Counted from the stretch's first letter, positions 26,706 to 35,884 are shown. The stretch: 64,000 nt of DNA from CBDFHV01 sp965247705 (GCA_965247705.1 CBDFHV010000086.1:1-64000); one strand, 5' to 3'. Translations and numbers: made by a program. The notes: generated by a model from the sequence alone, not told the origin.

Positions 26706-27562
26706 TACCCGCTTTCATCGGGCGAGGCGCCGCGGGCCAGGGCACACCGGGGAGGACCCCGTGTACGGCGTTGGCGATGCGCTCCAGGTCCTCCGGCGGC
26801 GCCATCTCCGACTTGGCGATGACAACCACGTCGGCCGTGCGCAGCACCGCCTCGCCGGGATGATGGGTGGCGATCTGGTCGGGTCGCAGCGCGTCCACGA
26901 GCACGATGTGCAGGTCGGGCCGGACGAAGGGGAAATCGTTGTTGCCGCCTTCCCACAGGATCAGCTCGGCCTCCCGTTCCGCCGCGGCGACGATGCGCCC
27001 GTAGTCGACCCCTGCCCAGATCGGGTGCCCGGCCTCGATGTGAGGCTCGTACTCCTCCCGCTCCTCGACCGGGCAATGGGCGGCGTCCAGATCCTCCCGG
27101 CGCGCGGACCGCCGCATCGGACAGCCGCCGCGACAGCCAGCGGCCCGCCTGGGACTTGCCGCAGCCGGTGCGGACGGCGGAAATGGCGATGACGGGCACC
27201 CGCGCCCGAATCATGGTGCGTTGCGGGCTCAGCAGCACCACGTCGGCGCCGCGGGCCAGGGCACGTGAGCTGGCGTGCATGACCGTATCGTGGGATACGT
27301 CGCTGTAGGCGAACACCACCCGGTCGACGTGCGCATCGCGGCATACCCGTTCCAAGTCGGCCTCGTCGACGATGGGAATTCCCGCGGGGTAGCGCTCTCC
27401 GGCGAGCTCGGGGGGATAGCGACGGTCGGCGATTCCGGGTATCTGGGTTGCCGTAAAGGCGACGACGCGCGTTGACGGGTCGTCGCGGTAGACCATGTTG
27501 AAGTTGTGGAAGTCTCGGCCCGCCGCCCCCATGATAACAGTGTGTCGCATGCTGTCCGCCAT
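26705..27562 (-). pseudogene. Cyclic-2,3-diphosphoglycerate-synthetase-like GTPase, decayed
   Basis: From ATG 27562 the protein begins MRHTVIMGAAGRDFHNFN, then VVAFTATQIPGIADRRYPPE, VVFAYSDVSHDTVMHASSRA and a P-loop VRTGCGKSQ. This is the classic order of the family once called cyclic 2,3-diphosphoglycerate synthetase. Near 27095 the reading jumps frame to REDLDAAHCPVEEREEYEPH, and about 28 residues usual between these blocks are gone. The WEGGNNDFPFVRPDLHIVLV and TADVVVIAKSEM motifs follow. The last 100 or so residues of the family are missing next to the MmgE/PrpD stop. It is a deletion plus a frameshift plus a truncation. Confidence 0.75.
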
Positions 27563-27652
27563 GACGCCCTCGTATCCGATGTTGCCGCCGCCGCCGTCCG
27601 CCGCCCCTGATATGGCCCGATCCGCCGCCGTGGAAAGCGGGGGAGCGGATCC

Positions 27653-28582
27653 ATGCTGATCGTCTTTGCCCTCGGCGGCAACGCGCTGCTGCGGCGCGGC
27701 GAACCGATGACCGCGGCGGCCCAGCGGCGCAACGTGCAGGCCGCGGCATCGGCCCTGGCCCCCCTTGCCCGGGAGCACCGCCTGGTGATCTCCCACGGCA
27801 ACGGTCCGCAGATCGGACTCCTGGCCCTGCAGGGCGCCCAGGGAGCGTCCGAGGCGGTCGAAACCCTGGACGTGCTGGGCGCCCAGACCGAAGGCATGAT
27901 CGGCTACATCATCGAACAGGAATTGAGCAACCTGCTTCCCAATGGCACCGCCTTCGCCACCGTCCTGACCATGGTCGAGGTGGACCCCCGCGATCCCGCG
28001 TTCGACGATCCAACCAAGTTCATCGGACCCGGCTACGATGAGGCGACGGCAAACCAGCTTGCCGGCGCACGGGGATGGGCGGTCAAACAGGACGGGGAGC
28101 GGTGGCGCCGCGTGGTTCCGTCCCCGCGCCCCTTGGGCATCCTGGAAATCCAGGCCATCCGTTGGTTGCTGGAAAAAGGCGCCATTGTCATCTGCGCCGG
28201 CGGCGGCGGCATCCCCATCGCCCGCGATGCCGACGGCTCCGTGCGGGGGGTCGAGGCGGTGGTGGACAAGGACCTGGCCAGCGCTCTCCTCTCCCGGGAA
28301 TTGGCGGCCGACCGGCTGATCATGGCCACCGATGCGCCGGCGGTGCAGGTCGGATGGGGAACCCCCGAGGCGCGGTCGATCCGGCGCGCGCCGCCGGAAG
28401 CCATGGAAAGCTTCCATTTCCCCGCCGGCTCCATGGGGCCCAAGGTGGAAGCCGCCTGCCTGTTCGCCCGGGCGACGGGCAAACCCGCCGTCATCGGCCC
28501 GCTGGAGGAACTGAACGCGCTTCTCGCCGGAACGGCGGGGACCATGGTGACGACCCGTGACCGGGAGATCACATGGTATTGA
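27653..28582 (+). CDS. arcC: Carbamate kinase
   Basis: 309 residues, full length. It would convert carbamoyl phosphate and ADP to carbamate and ATP in the cytoplasm. Visible marks are FALGGNALLRRGEPMTAAAQ at the N-terminus, VISHGNGPQIGLLALQ near residue 43, GPGYDEATANQLA near 125, VICAGGGGIPI near 180 and VDKDLASALLSRELAADRLI near 205. The C-terminus has FPAGSMGPKVEAACLFA. No arginine deiminase or ornithine carbamoyltransferase gene is present, so the carbamoyl phosphate source is unknown. Its 3' end overlaps the next gene by 10 bases, which suggests co-translation. Confidence 0.9.
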   Translation: MLIVFALGGNALLRRGEPMTAAAQRRNVQAAASALAPLAREHRLVISHGNGPQIGLLALQGAQGASEAVETLDVLGAQTEGMIGYIIEQELSNLLPNGTAFATVLTMVEVDPRDPAFDDPTKFIGPGYDEATANQLAGARGWAVKQDGERWRRVVPSPRPLGILEIQAIRWLLEKGAIVICAGGGGIPIARDADGSVRGVEAVVDKDLASALLSRELAADRLIMATDAPAVQVGWGTPEARSIRRAPPEAMESFHFPAGSMGPKVEAACLFARATGKPAVIGPLEELNALLAGTAGTMVTTRDREITWY

Positions 28583-29637
28583 CTGGTGGTCCTCCCGCGA
28601 TCCCCTGGATCGAGGCGCCCGGCGGCAGCCTGGACGGCCTGGCCCGCGAGCCGGAGCGCTTCCGCGACCTGGTGGATTGCGGACGTCAACAGTACGGAAC
28701 CGCCATGCTGAACGTCGGCGACGTCCTCAGCCGCCGCTGGCTGGAACGCACCGACAATCCCTACCGGGCCGAGATCGCGGCGGTGGCGGAACGGGGCGGC
28801 GTTCCCGGCATGTGGATGCTCAACCTGTCCTACGAGTGGACCTGCACCTCGGGCGTGGCGCCCGATCCGGAGGGTCCCGGCAACCGCCTGCTGCGCACCC
28901 TCGATTGGGCCATGGACGGCCTGGGGCGGAATCTGATCATGCTGAAGCGCTCGGACAGAGCGGGGACCTATTGGGATCTCACCTGGCCCGGATTCGTCGG
29001 CGTGGCCACGGCGGTGGCGCCGGGACGGTTCGCCGCCGCGCTGAACCAGCCGCCCATGTCCCGCTGGACGCCGTCTTGCTACCTGGACTGGTTGATCGCG
29101 CGCTTGCGGGTGGCGACTCGCGGCGGCTTGCCGCCGACGCACCTGCTGCGCCGGGTCTTCGACCGATGCGCAACCTACGCCGAGGCGCGCCAGGCCCTCA
29201 TCGAAACGCCCCTTTGCCTGCCCGCCTTCTTCGTCCTCTCCGGGACAGGGGCGGCGGAGGGCTGCGTCATCGAACGCACGGAAACGGCGGCTTTCGTTCA
29301 CGAATCACCGGTCGCCATCGCCAACCACTGGCTCGACGACAGCCGCCGGGGCCGCCCCCGGGGGCGCGACAGCGTGGCGCGGCGGGAAGCCCTTACGCCC
29401 CGGCTCGCCGCGGCGGCGGATGATCTATCGTGGCTTCAGCCGCCGATCCTCAATCCCACCACCCGGGTGGTCGTGGTGGCCAATGCCGCGCGGGGCAGCC
29501 TCGTCGCCCAGGGTTGGGAGGCGGAGGGTCCGGCCACCCAGGTCTTGGCGATCGGTCCGGCGGCGGCCAGCGATGAGAACGCCCCATGGACATCCGGCGC
29601 CCCAGACCCAATCTTAGGGGCCAGAGCGAACGGTTAA
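28573..29637 (+). CDS. Acid-ceramidase/NAAA-like Ntn hydrolase (amidase)
   Basis: 354 residues. The gene starts inside the last codons of arcC. A central YEWTCTSGVAPD near residue 92 aligns with the nucleophile region CTSxV of acid ceramidase and N-acylethanolamine acid amidase. In those enzymes the Cys becomes N-terminal after self-cleavage. After it come LLRTLDWAMDGLGRNLIMLK and WPGFVGVATAVAPGRFAAAL, which fit the alpha-beta-beta-alpha fold. No signal peptide is apparent, unlike lysosomal relatives, so it may be cytoplasmic. The substrate is unknown; linkage to carbamate kinase suggests an amide whose nitrogen is handled as carbamoyl phosphate, which is only inference. Confidence 0.65.
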   Translation: MVLTGGPPAIPWIEAPGGSLDGLAREPERFRDLVDCGRQQYGTAMLNVGDVLSRRWLERTDNPYRAEIAAVAERGGVPGMWMLNLSYEWTCTSGVAPDPEGPGNRLLRTLDWAMDGLGRNLIMLKRSDRAGTYWDLTWPGFVGVATAVAPGRFAAALNQPPMSRWTPSCYLDWLIARLRVATRGGLPPTHLLRRVFDRCATYAEARQALIETPLCLPAFFVLSGTGAAEGCVIERTETAAFVHESPVAIANHWLDDSRRGRPRGRDSVARREALTPRLAAAADDLSWLQPPILNPTTRVVVVANAARGSLVAQGWEAEGPATQVLAIGPAAASDENAPWTSGAPDPILGARANG

Positions 29638-29653
29638 CGCGAAGGGAGACCCC

Positions 29654-30502
29654 ATGTTCATTCAGACCGAAGCGACGACCAACGCCGACGTGATGAAGTT
29701 CCTGCCCGGCCGTAGCGTGCTGGAGGCGGGAATGGTGACGTTCACCGGTCCCGAGGACGCGGTCGGCTCGCCCCTGGCCCGGGCCCTTTTTGCTCTCGAC
29801 GGTGTGAATCGGGTCACCCTGGACATCGAGGCGGTCACCGTCGGCAAGGAACCCGACCGGGACTGGCAGGTGATGAAGCCGGTGATCCTGGGCGCCATCA
29901 TGGAGCACTTCACGCAAGGTCGGCCGGTGATGGAAGCGCTTCCCCAGGCCGCCGCCGACGACGACGCGCCGGAGGATCCGGAGCTGTCGGGTACCATCGA
30001 AGAGCTGATCAATACCCGCATCAAGCCCGTGGCCCAGCAGGACGGCGGCGACGTGACCTTCCACGAATACCGGGGCGGCGTGGTGTACCTGGAATTGACC
30101 GGCCCGGCTTTCGGCCTCCTGTCCGGCATTCAGAACATGCTGCGCCACTACGTGCCGGACGTGACGGCGGTGCGCGACTATCGGGAGGCAATGCCGAAGC
30201 CGGGCCTGACGTCGCCCATGGGCCAGGCCATCCAGCGGCTGTTCGACGACAACATCAACCCGTCCGTGGCCTCCCACGGCGGCTACATCACCTTGCTCGA
30301 CGTCAAGGAAGACACGGTCTACATCCGCATGGAAGGGGGCTGCCAGGGCTGCGGCATGTCCCAGGTTACCCTCAAGCAGGGCGTCGAGACCGAGGTCCGG
30401 CGCGTCGCGCCTTCGATCCAGGCGGTCCTCGACGTCACCGACCACGCCGAAGGCACCAACCCCTACTTCCAGCCCGGCATGGGCGGCATGTCCGCCATGT
30501 GA
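29654..30502 (+). CDS. NifU/Nfu-type iron-sulfur scaffold with one degenerate and one intact Nfu domain
   Basis: 282 residues. The first 90 are an Nfu N-terminal domain (MFIQTEATTNADVMKFLPGR). Residues about 108-172 form a first NifU-type domain (RIKPVAQQDGGDVTFHEYRG), but the cluster-binding CxxC is replaced by GPAFGLLS. Residues about 185-262 form a second one with EGGCQGCGMSQVTLKQG, which keeps both cysteines near 231 and 234. Nfu proteins carry [4Fe-4S] clusters to apoproteins. It follows the Ntn hydrolase gene by 17 bases and ends at a strong terminator, so it may close the transcript begun at arcC. Confidence 0.85.
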   Translation: MFIQTEATTNADVMKFLPGRSVLEAGMVTFTGPEDAVGSPLARALFALDGVNRVTLDIEAVTVGKEPDRDWQVMKPVILGAIMEHFTQGRPVMEALPQAAADDDAPEDPELSGTIEELINTRIKPVAQQDGGDVTFHEYRGGVVYLELTGPAFGLLSGIQNMLRHYVPDVTAVRDYREAMPKPGLTSPMGQAIQRLFDDNINPSVASHGGYITLLDVKEDTVYIRMEGGCQGCGMSQVTLKQGVETEVRRVAPSIQAVLDVTDHAEGTNPYFQPGMGGMSAM

Positions 30503-30527
30503 CGGCGCCCTGCCCCTCGACAACCAG

Positions 30528-30557
30528 AAGGGCGGCCTCGGGCCGCCCTTTACTTTT
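30528..30557 (+). terminator. Rho-independent terminator after nifU-like gene
   Basis: A perfect 10-bp stem (AAGGGCGGCC with GGCCGCCCTT) closes on a TCG loop and is followed by TACTTTTT. It lies 26 bases after the NifU stop and also faces the end of the minus-strand sox operon, so it may serve both directions. Confidence 0.85.
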
Positions 30558-30574
30558 TGTCGCATTGTCTTGCA

Positions 30575-31222
30575 TCACCTGTCCGCAATCACCCTCACCC
30601 CGTATTCCCGTCCGGCGTCTTCCAGCCAGGCCCACAGGTGGGCGGCGAGGCTGCGGTGGACGTAGACCTCGTAGACGGCGTCGGCACCCTTAGCGTCCGT
30701 GGCGGTGGCGTGGATCAGGGCGCCGATGCCGGCGATCAGGCTGTGGGCACAGCGGCCGGCGGGGAAGTGCCGGGGATGCAGGTCGAGGGGGCATCCCTTG
30801 GCCAGGACGTCCCGGGACCGGGAACCGCGAACCCGGATGACCGTTCGCCCGTCGCTGGCATCGACGGTGGCGGCGTGTTCCCGGCCGAGGGCCGCGCGCA
30901 GGGAAGAAAGAACGCTCACCCGGTCGTCGTCGGCTGTGACCACCAGCCATTCGTCGGGGCCGAGCCACAGGGCCCGGGGCCCGGATGCCAGGTCGTCGTG
31001 ACCGGCGGTATTGTCGGCTTCGGTCGGCAAGGCGAAGCCCAGCGCCCCAAAGCTTGCGCGGGTGAAGGACGACTGCTCCGGATCGCCGCGCAGGATGATC
31101 ATGCCGCGGAATTCGCCGGCGGCCAGTTCGACCCCCGCTTCCCCCGTCCCATCGTCGGCGCGCGCGCGGGCGATGAGGCCGAGGGCGTCGAGAGGTCCCT
31201 GACGTGACAAGCGTTCAGCCAT
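30575..31222 (-). CDS. soxG: Sarcosine oxidase gamma subunit
   Basis: 215 residues from ATG 31222, overlapping the soxA stop. A longer frame to 31246 is not needed. It has the SoxG pattern GEFRGMIILRGDP near the N-terminus, ALWLGPDEWLVVTADDD near the middle, and GRTVIRVRGSRSRDVLAKGC with DLHPRHFPAGRCAHSLI. The gamma subunit is the small structural partner of heterotetrameric sarcosine oxidase and resembles part of a glycine-cleavage T fold. It is the last gene of the soxBDAG operon and ends beside the bidirectional terminator. Confidence 0.85.
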   Translation of the reverse strand: MAERLSRQGPLDALGLIARARADDGTGEAGVELAAGEFRGMIILRGDPEQSSFTRASFGALGFALPTEADNTAGHDDLASGPRALWLGPDEWLVVTADDDRVSVLSSLRAALGREHAATVDASDGRTVIRVRGSRSRDVLAKGCPLDLHPRHFPAGRCAHSLIAGIGALIHATATDAKGADAVYEVYVHRSLAAHLWAWLEDAGREYGVRVIADR

Positions 31223-34200
31223 GGAGCCGGGTTCCCTCGGGATCATAGAAGACGGGGCCGGTGACGGTCGCCGCGATGGTCCGGGTTTCCAGCGGCACGT
31301 GGACCCTGTCGCCGTGCCGGGACCGCCCGCCGGCGATCAGGGCCAGGGCGATGGACCGTCCCAGGGCGGCGCTGTGGTAGCTCGAGGTGACGTGGCCGAT
31401 CATGGTCATCGGCGGCTTGGCCCGGGGTACGGCCACCACCTGGCCGCCTTCGGGCAGCACGTCGTCGGGATGTTCGGTCACCAGGCCCACCAGTTGCTTG
31501 CGGTCGGGGCGCGCCAGATCGGCCCGGGCGAGGGACCTGCGGCCGATGAAGTTCTTCTTCTTGCTGAGGATCCAGTCCATGCCCAGGTCGACGGGGGTGA
31601 CCGTGCCGTCGGTGTCCTGGCCGGCGATGATGTAGCCCTTCTCGGCCCGCAGCACGTGCATGGCCTCGGTGCCGAAGGGGGTGATCCCGTCGGCCTCGCC
31701 GGCCAGCATGAACGCGTTCCAGAGCGCCGGGCCGTGGCTGGCGGGCACGTTGACCTCGAAGGATACCTCGCCGGTGAAACTCACCCGGAACACGCGGCCC
31801 GGCACCCCGGCCACGGTGCCTTCCCGCACCGACATGAAGGGTAGGGCCTCGGGCGCCGGGTCGATGTCGTCGGTGAAACGGCTCAGCAGAGCCCGCGCGC
31901 CGGGGCCGCACAGCGTGATGGTGGCCCAGTGTTCGGTCACCGAATTCAGATAGACCTTGAGCCCCGGCCACTCGGTCTGCAGCCAGTTTTCCAGCCAGGC
32001 CAGCACCCGGGCCGCGTTGCCGGTGGTGGTGTGCATGAGGAAGTGATGCGCCCCCAGGCGCGCCGTCACCCCATCGTCCATCACCATGCCGTCCTCGCCC
32101 AGCATCAGGCCGTAGCGGCAGCGACCCGGCTTCAGGCTGTGCCAGGCGTTGGTGTAGATCCGGTTGAGGAACTCGGCCGCGTCCGGCCCCTGAATGTCGA
32201 TCTTGCCGAGGGTGGAAGCGTCGAGGATGCCGATGGCGTTGCGGGCGGCGAGGCATTCCCGATCCACCGCCTGGTGCTTGGTCTCGCCGGGGCCCGGGTA
32301 GTAGAACGGGCGCTTCCATTGCCCCACGTCCTCGAACACGGCTCCCTGGCGCTCGTGCCAGTGGTGCATGGCCGTGCGCCGGACCGGATCGTAGAGCTCG
32401 CCGACCTGGCGCCCGGCCAGGGCGCCGAAGGTGACCGGCGTATAGGGCGGGCGGAAGGTGGTGGTTCCCACCTCGGATATGGGGCGCCCGGTGTTCTCGG
32501 CCAGGATGGCGAGACCGGGGAGGTTGCTGGTCTTGCCCTGGTCCGTGCCCATGCCGAGCGTGGTGTAACGCTTCAGGTGCTCCACCGAATCGTAGCCTTC
32601 GCGGGCAGCCAGGGCCACGTCGCCGGCGGTCACGTCGTTCTGCAGGTCAATGAAGCACTTGCTGCCCTTGCCGGCCGTCGGGGGCACGGGGATCCGCCAC
32701 AGGGCGCGCGGCGGATCCTCCTCCGGGTCGTCCACGGAAGGCAGCGACGGACGGCGGCCCCGCCGGCGGAAGCCGGCGTCCCGCGCCGCCGCCGCGCCGG
32801 CCGCGAACCCTTCCTCGAGGGTGGCGGCGAGGCCGAAGGTGCCATTGGCGGCGCCGGCGGAACGGGTGGGCTGGGCCGTCTCGCCGGGCCGCAGGCAGGC
32901 CTGGGTTTCGTCCCAGCGCAGTTTGCCCCCCGACTGGCTGAACAGATGGACCGTCGGGCTCCAACCGCCGGAGACGCAAAGGAGGTCGCAGTCCAGGCGC
33001 TGGGCGTCGCCGCGCAGGGACCCGCCGTCCTCGCCCAGCGCCATCACCGCGACCGACTTGAGACGATGGCGCCCGCTGGTGGTGACCACCGCGTGGCCGC
33101 CGAGAACCGACAGCCCTTCCGCTTCGGCCCGGGTCGGCAAGCTGCCGCCGGGATCGGGCCGCGTGTCGACGATTGCCGCCACCTCGATTCCGGCGGCCTT
33201 CAGATCCAGCGCCGCCCCGTAAGCGTGGTCGTTGTTGGCGAACATAACCGCCCGGTCGCCCGGTCGAACCCCATAGCGGTTGACGTAGGTCCGCGCGGCG
33301 CCGGCCAGCATGATCCCGGGCCGGTCGTTGTCGGCGAACACCAGGGGCCTCTCGATGGCGCCGGTCGCCAGCACCACCTGCTTGGCCCGGATACGCCACA
33401 GGCGCTGACGGGGCAGATGGTCGGGCGCCCGATGGCCCAGGTGATCGGTCACCCGCTCCAGGGCGAGCAGGAAGTTGTGGTGATAGTAGCCGGCCACCGT
33501 GCAGCGGTTGAGGAAGCGTACCGCTTCCAGGCGACAGGGTTTCGCCAGCACGCTGTCCATCCACGGGCCCCAGGACGGGTCGTCGCCATCCAGGTCGAGG
33601 AGCGATCCGCCCGGCGCCTCCTGCTCGTCGGCCAGGATCACCCGCGCCCCCGACCGGCCCGCCGCCAGTGCCGCGGCCAGGCCGGCGGGTCCCGCGCCCA
33701 CCACCAAAACGTCGCAATGGGCGTGCATCTTTTCGTAGCGGTCCGGGTCCGGCTCCAGGGGCGCGCGGCCGAGGCCGGCGATCCGCCGGATCAGGGGTTC
33801 ATACAGCCGCCACAGGTTCCCCGGGCCCTTGAAAGTCTTGTAATAGAAGCCGGCGGGGAGCAGGCGGGAGAAGCGATCGACGATCGAACCGGCATCCCAT
33901 CTCAGGTTCGGCCAGCGATTGATGCTGCTGGCCATCAAGCCGTCGTAAAGGGCAATCTGGGTGGCCCGCAGGTTGGGCTGGGTGCGGGCGCCGCATTCCA
34001 GTTGCACCAGCGCGCTGGGCTCCTCCGCGCCGGCGCTGAAGATCCCCCGGGGGCGGTGATACTTGAAGCTACGGCCCACCATGTGGACCCCGTTGGCGAG
34101 CAGGGCCGAGGCCAGGGTATCGCCCGCAAAGCCTCGCATGCGCCGCCCGTCGAAAGTGAAGGTGAGCGGCCGGTCCCGGTCGATGCGACCGCCGGCGGGC

Positions 34201-34223
34201 AGACGGAAGGCCTGCCCGCTCAC
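31215..34223 (-). CDS. soxA: Sarcosine oxidase alpha subunit
   Basis: 1002 residues from GTG 34223, which overlaps the soxD stop (GTGA). The N-terminal part has FDGRRMRGFAGDTLASALLA, the ferredoxin-like start of SoxA. A nucleotide-binding VVGAGPAGLAAALAAGRSG lies near residue 172, and a second NAD-type region (VMFANNDHAYGAALDLKAAG) follows. The C-terminal 400 residues are a tetrahydrofolate-binding aminomethyltransferase-like domain (FLNRIYTNAWHSLKPGRCRY, HVLRAEKGYIIAGQDTDG). SoxA binds NAD+ and passes the sarcosine methyl group to folate. Length and domain order are normal. Confidence 0.95.
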   Translation of the reverse strand: MSGQAFRLPAGGRIDRDRPLTFTFDGRRMRGFAGDTLASALLANGVHMVGRSFKYHRPRGIFSAGAEEPSALVQLECGARTQPNLRATQIALYDGLMASSINRWPNLRWDAGSIVDRFSRLLPAGFYYKTFKGPGNLWRLYEPLIRRIAGLGRAPLEPDPDRYEKMHAHCDVLVVGAGPAGLAAALAAGRSGARVILADEQEAPGGSLLDLDGDDPSWGPWMDSVLAKPCRLEAVRFLNRCTVAGYYHHNFLLALERVTDHLGHRAPDHLPRQRLWRIRAKQVVLATGAIERPLVFADNDRPGIMLAGAARTYVNRYGVRPGDRAVMFANNDHAYGAALDLKAAGIEVAAIVDTRPDPGGSLPTRAEAEGLSVLGGHAVVTTSGRHRLKSVAVMALGEDGGSLRGDAQRLDCDLLCVSGGWSPTVHLFSQSGGKLRWDETQACLRPGETAQPTRSAGAANGTFGLAATLEEGFAAGAAAARDAGFRRRGRRPSLPSVDDPEEDPPRALWRIPVPPTAGKGSKCFIDLQNDVTAGDVALAAREGYDSVEHLKRYTTLGMGTDQGKTSNLPGLAILAENTGRPISEVGTTTFRPPYTPVTFGALAGRQVGELYDPVRRTAMHHWHERQGAVFEDVGQWKRPFYYPGPGETKHQAVDRECLAARNAIGILDASTLGKIDIQGPDAAEFLNRIYTNAWHSLKPGRCRYGLMLGEDGMVMDDGVTARLGAHHFLMHTTTGNAARVLAWLENWLQTEWPGLKVYLNSVTEHWATITLCGPGARALLSRFTDDIDPAPEALPFMSVREGTVAGVPGRVFRVSFTGEVSFEVNVPASHGPALWNAFMLAGEADGITPFGTEAMHVLRAEKGYIIAGQDTDGTVTPVDLGMDWILSKKKNFIGRRSLARADLARPDRKQLVGLVTEHPDDVLPEGGQVVAVPRAKPPMTMIGHVTSSYHSAALGRSIALALIAGGRSRHGDRVHVPLETRTIAATVTGPVFYDPEGTRLHG

Positions 34224-34501
34224 GATCCGTCCTCCAGCGGCGCCGCGCCCATGCGATAGGCGCGGACGATCTCGTGGGTCGTCGTGTCGCGGACGATGTT
34301 GAACCAGCGGCGGCAGCCGGCGCCGTGGCACCATCGTTCCCGGTGCAAGCCCTTCGGGTTGGAACGCATGAACAGGTAATCGACCCATTGGGCGTCGTCG
34401 AGGGCGTCCGGGTCCTCGGGGCGGACGATGTGGGCCTCGCCGCCATAGGTGAACTCGGACTCGTCGCGGGGACCGCACCAGGGACAGGGAATGAGCATCA
34501 T
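34220..34501 (-). CDS. soxD: Sarcosine oxidase delta subunit
   Basis: 93 residues from ATG 34501 (MMLIPCPWCGPRDE), the usual family start; ATG 34498 is possible. Upstream codons to 34558 overlap soxB and lack homology. Zinc ligands are visible as CPWCG at the N-terminus and in RWCHGAGCRRWF. The last part reads TTHEIVRAYRMGAAP. The delta subunit clamps the zinc site of heterotetrameric sarcosine oxidase. It is coupled to soxA by a GTGA overlap. Confidence 0.9.
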   Translation of the reverse strand: MMLIPCPWCGPRDESEFTYGGEAHIVRPEDPDALDDAQWVDYLFMRSNPKGLHRERWCHGAGCRRWFNIVRDTTTHEIVRAYRMGAAPLEDGS

Positions 34502-34523
34502 GTCGGAATAAGCTTTCGCGCGG

Positions 34524-35774
34524 TCAATGGGCCACGGCGGCGGCGCCATGTTCGTCAATCAGGGCGCCGGTCGAAAACCGCTCCAGGGTGAAGGGCGCGT
34601 TGAGGGAATGGGGCGCGTCCCGGGCCATGGTATGGGCGAAAACCCACCCCGATCCCGGCGTCGCCTTGAAGCCGCCGGTGCCCCAACCGCCGTTGACGTA
34701 GAGGCCCTCGATGGGAGTCTTGCCGACAATGGGGCTGGCGTCGGGGCAGGTGTCCACGATGCCGCCCCAATGGCGCATCATGCGCAGCCGGCTCAGCATG
34801 GGAAAAAGCTCCAGGGCGGCGGCGATCTGATGCTCCAGGATTACCGGGCTGCCCCGTTGGGCATAGGAGTTGTAGGCATCGATCCCGGCGCCCAGCAGCA
34901 CCTCGCCCTTGTCGGTCTGGCTGACGTAGACGTGGACCGCGTTGGACATGACGACGCAGGAGATGAAGGGCTTCAGGGGCTCCGACACCAGGGCTTGCAG
35001 GGGATGGCTCTCGATGGGCAGGCGCAGGCCCGCCATGGCGGCCAGGACGCTGGTGTGACCGGCGGTGACGATCCCGACTTTCGGCGCGCGGATGGTGCCC
35101 CGGGTGGTCTCGACGCCGGTGACCCGTCCGCCACTACAGAGGATACCCGTGACTTCGCAGTTCTGGAGGATATGGACGCCCCGGGCGTCCGCCGCCCGGG
35201 CGAAGCCCCAGGCCACGGCGTCGTGGCGGGCGACGCCGCCGCGCCGCTGCAGGGATGCGCCGAGGATCGGGTAGCGGCGTCGGGGCGAGATGTCGATAAT
35301 GGGCACCATCCGCTTGATCTGCCGGGGCGACAGGATTTCGGAATCGATGCCGTTGAGGCGGATCGCGTTGACCCGCCGGGAAAGCTCCTTCAAGTCGTGC
35401 TCGTTGTGGGCCAAGTTGAGGACGCCCCGCTGGCTGAGCATGACGTTGTAGTTGAGTTCCCGGGTCAGTCCCTCGAACAGTTGCAGCGACTTCTCGTAGA
35501 GCCCGGCGCTTTCGCCCCACAGGTAGTTGGAGCGGATGACGGTGGTGTTGCGGCCGGTGTTGCCGCCGCCGATCCAGCCCTTCTCAAGGACCGCGACGTT
35601 GGTAATGCCGTGCTCCTTGGCCAGGTAGTAGGCGGTGGCCAGCCCATGGCCGCCGCCGCCGACGATGATCGCGTCATAGGCGTCGCGGGGATCGGGCGCG
35701 CGCCAAGCGCGCTGCCATCCCTCGTGGTAGCCGATCGCGTTTCGGGCCAGGCTGAAAATGGAATACCGGCGCAT
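34524..35774 (-). CDS. soxB: Sarcosine oxidase beta subunit
   Basis: 416 residues, full length. The N-terminal FAD-binding motif is AIIVGGGGHGLATAYYLA near residue 36. The block RHDAVAWGFARAADARG near 178 contains the His to which FMN is covalently linked in SoxB. The C-terminus shows HWGGIVDTCPDASPIVGKTP and NGGWGTGGFKATPGSG. It oxidises sarcosine to glycine and formaldehyde or methylene-folate and makes hydrogen peroxide. It is the first gene of the operon; its promoter must lie in the region 35775-36439, divergent from the transporter. Confidence 0.95.
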   Translation of the reverse strand: MRRYSIFSLARNAIGYHEGWQRAWRAPDPRDAYDAIIVGGGGHGLATAYYLAKEHGITNVAVLEKGWIGGGNTGRNTTVIRSNYLWGESAGLYEKSLQLFEGLTRELNYNVMLSQRGVLNLAHNEHDLKELSRRVNAIRLNGIDSEILSPRQIKRMVPIIDISPRRRYPILGASLQRRGGVARHDAVAWGFARAADARGVHILQNCEVTGILCSGGRVTGVETTRGTIRAPKVGIVTAGHTSVLAAMAGLRLPIESHPLQALVSEPLKPFISCVVMSNAVHVYVSQTDKGEVLLGAGIDAYNSYAQRGSPVILEHQIAAALELFPMLSRLRMMRHWGGIVDTCPDASPIVGKTPIEGLYVNGGWGTGGFKATPGSGWVFAHTMARDAPHSLNAPFTLERFSTGALIDEHGAAAVAH

Positions 35775-35851
35775 GTCCCCTCATCACCGGATCAGGTGGA
35801 ATCCGCTTGAATGATTCCCGAATGCCGCCCGTCGGGCAGCCGTCACGCTTC

Positions 35852-35884
35852 TTCCGTCACCCCCGCGCAGGCGGGGTGACGGAA
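35852..35884. repeat. Palindromic repeat (REP-like)
   Basis: TTCCGTCACCCCCGC and GCGGGGTGACGGAA form a 14-bp stem with one bulged C and a short loop. Its core, CGTCACCCCCGCGCAGGCGG, resembles dispersed palindromes seen between genes in many proteobacteria. It lies 78 bases before the soxB start, so it could also affect the soxB leader. Confidence 0.6.

Noticed and set aside
27338..27562. Start of the GTPase taken further upstream as one 641-codon minus-strand protein reaching 28417
   Set aside because: The upstream part is antisense to carbamate kinase. Family homology begins at MRHTVIMG.
31929..34259. 776-codon open frame on the plus strand opposite soxA
   Set aside because: It is a GC-driven mirror of a highly conserved gene, with no known motifs or ribosome site.
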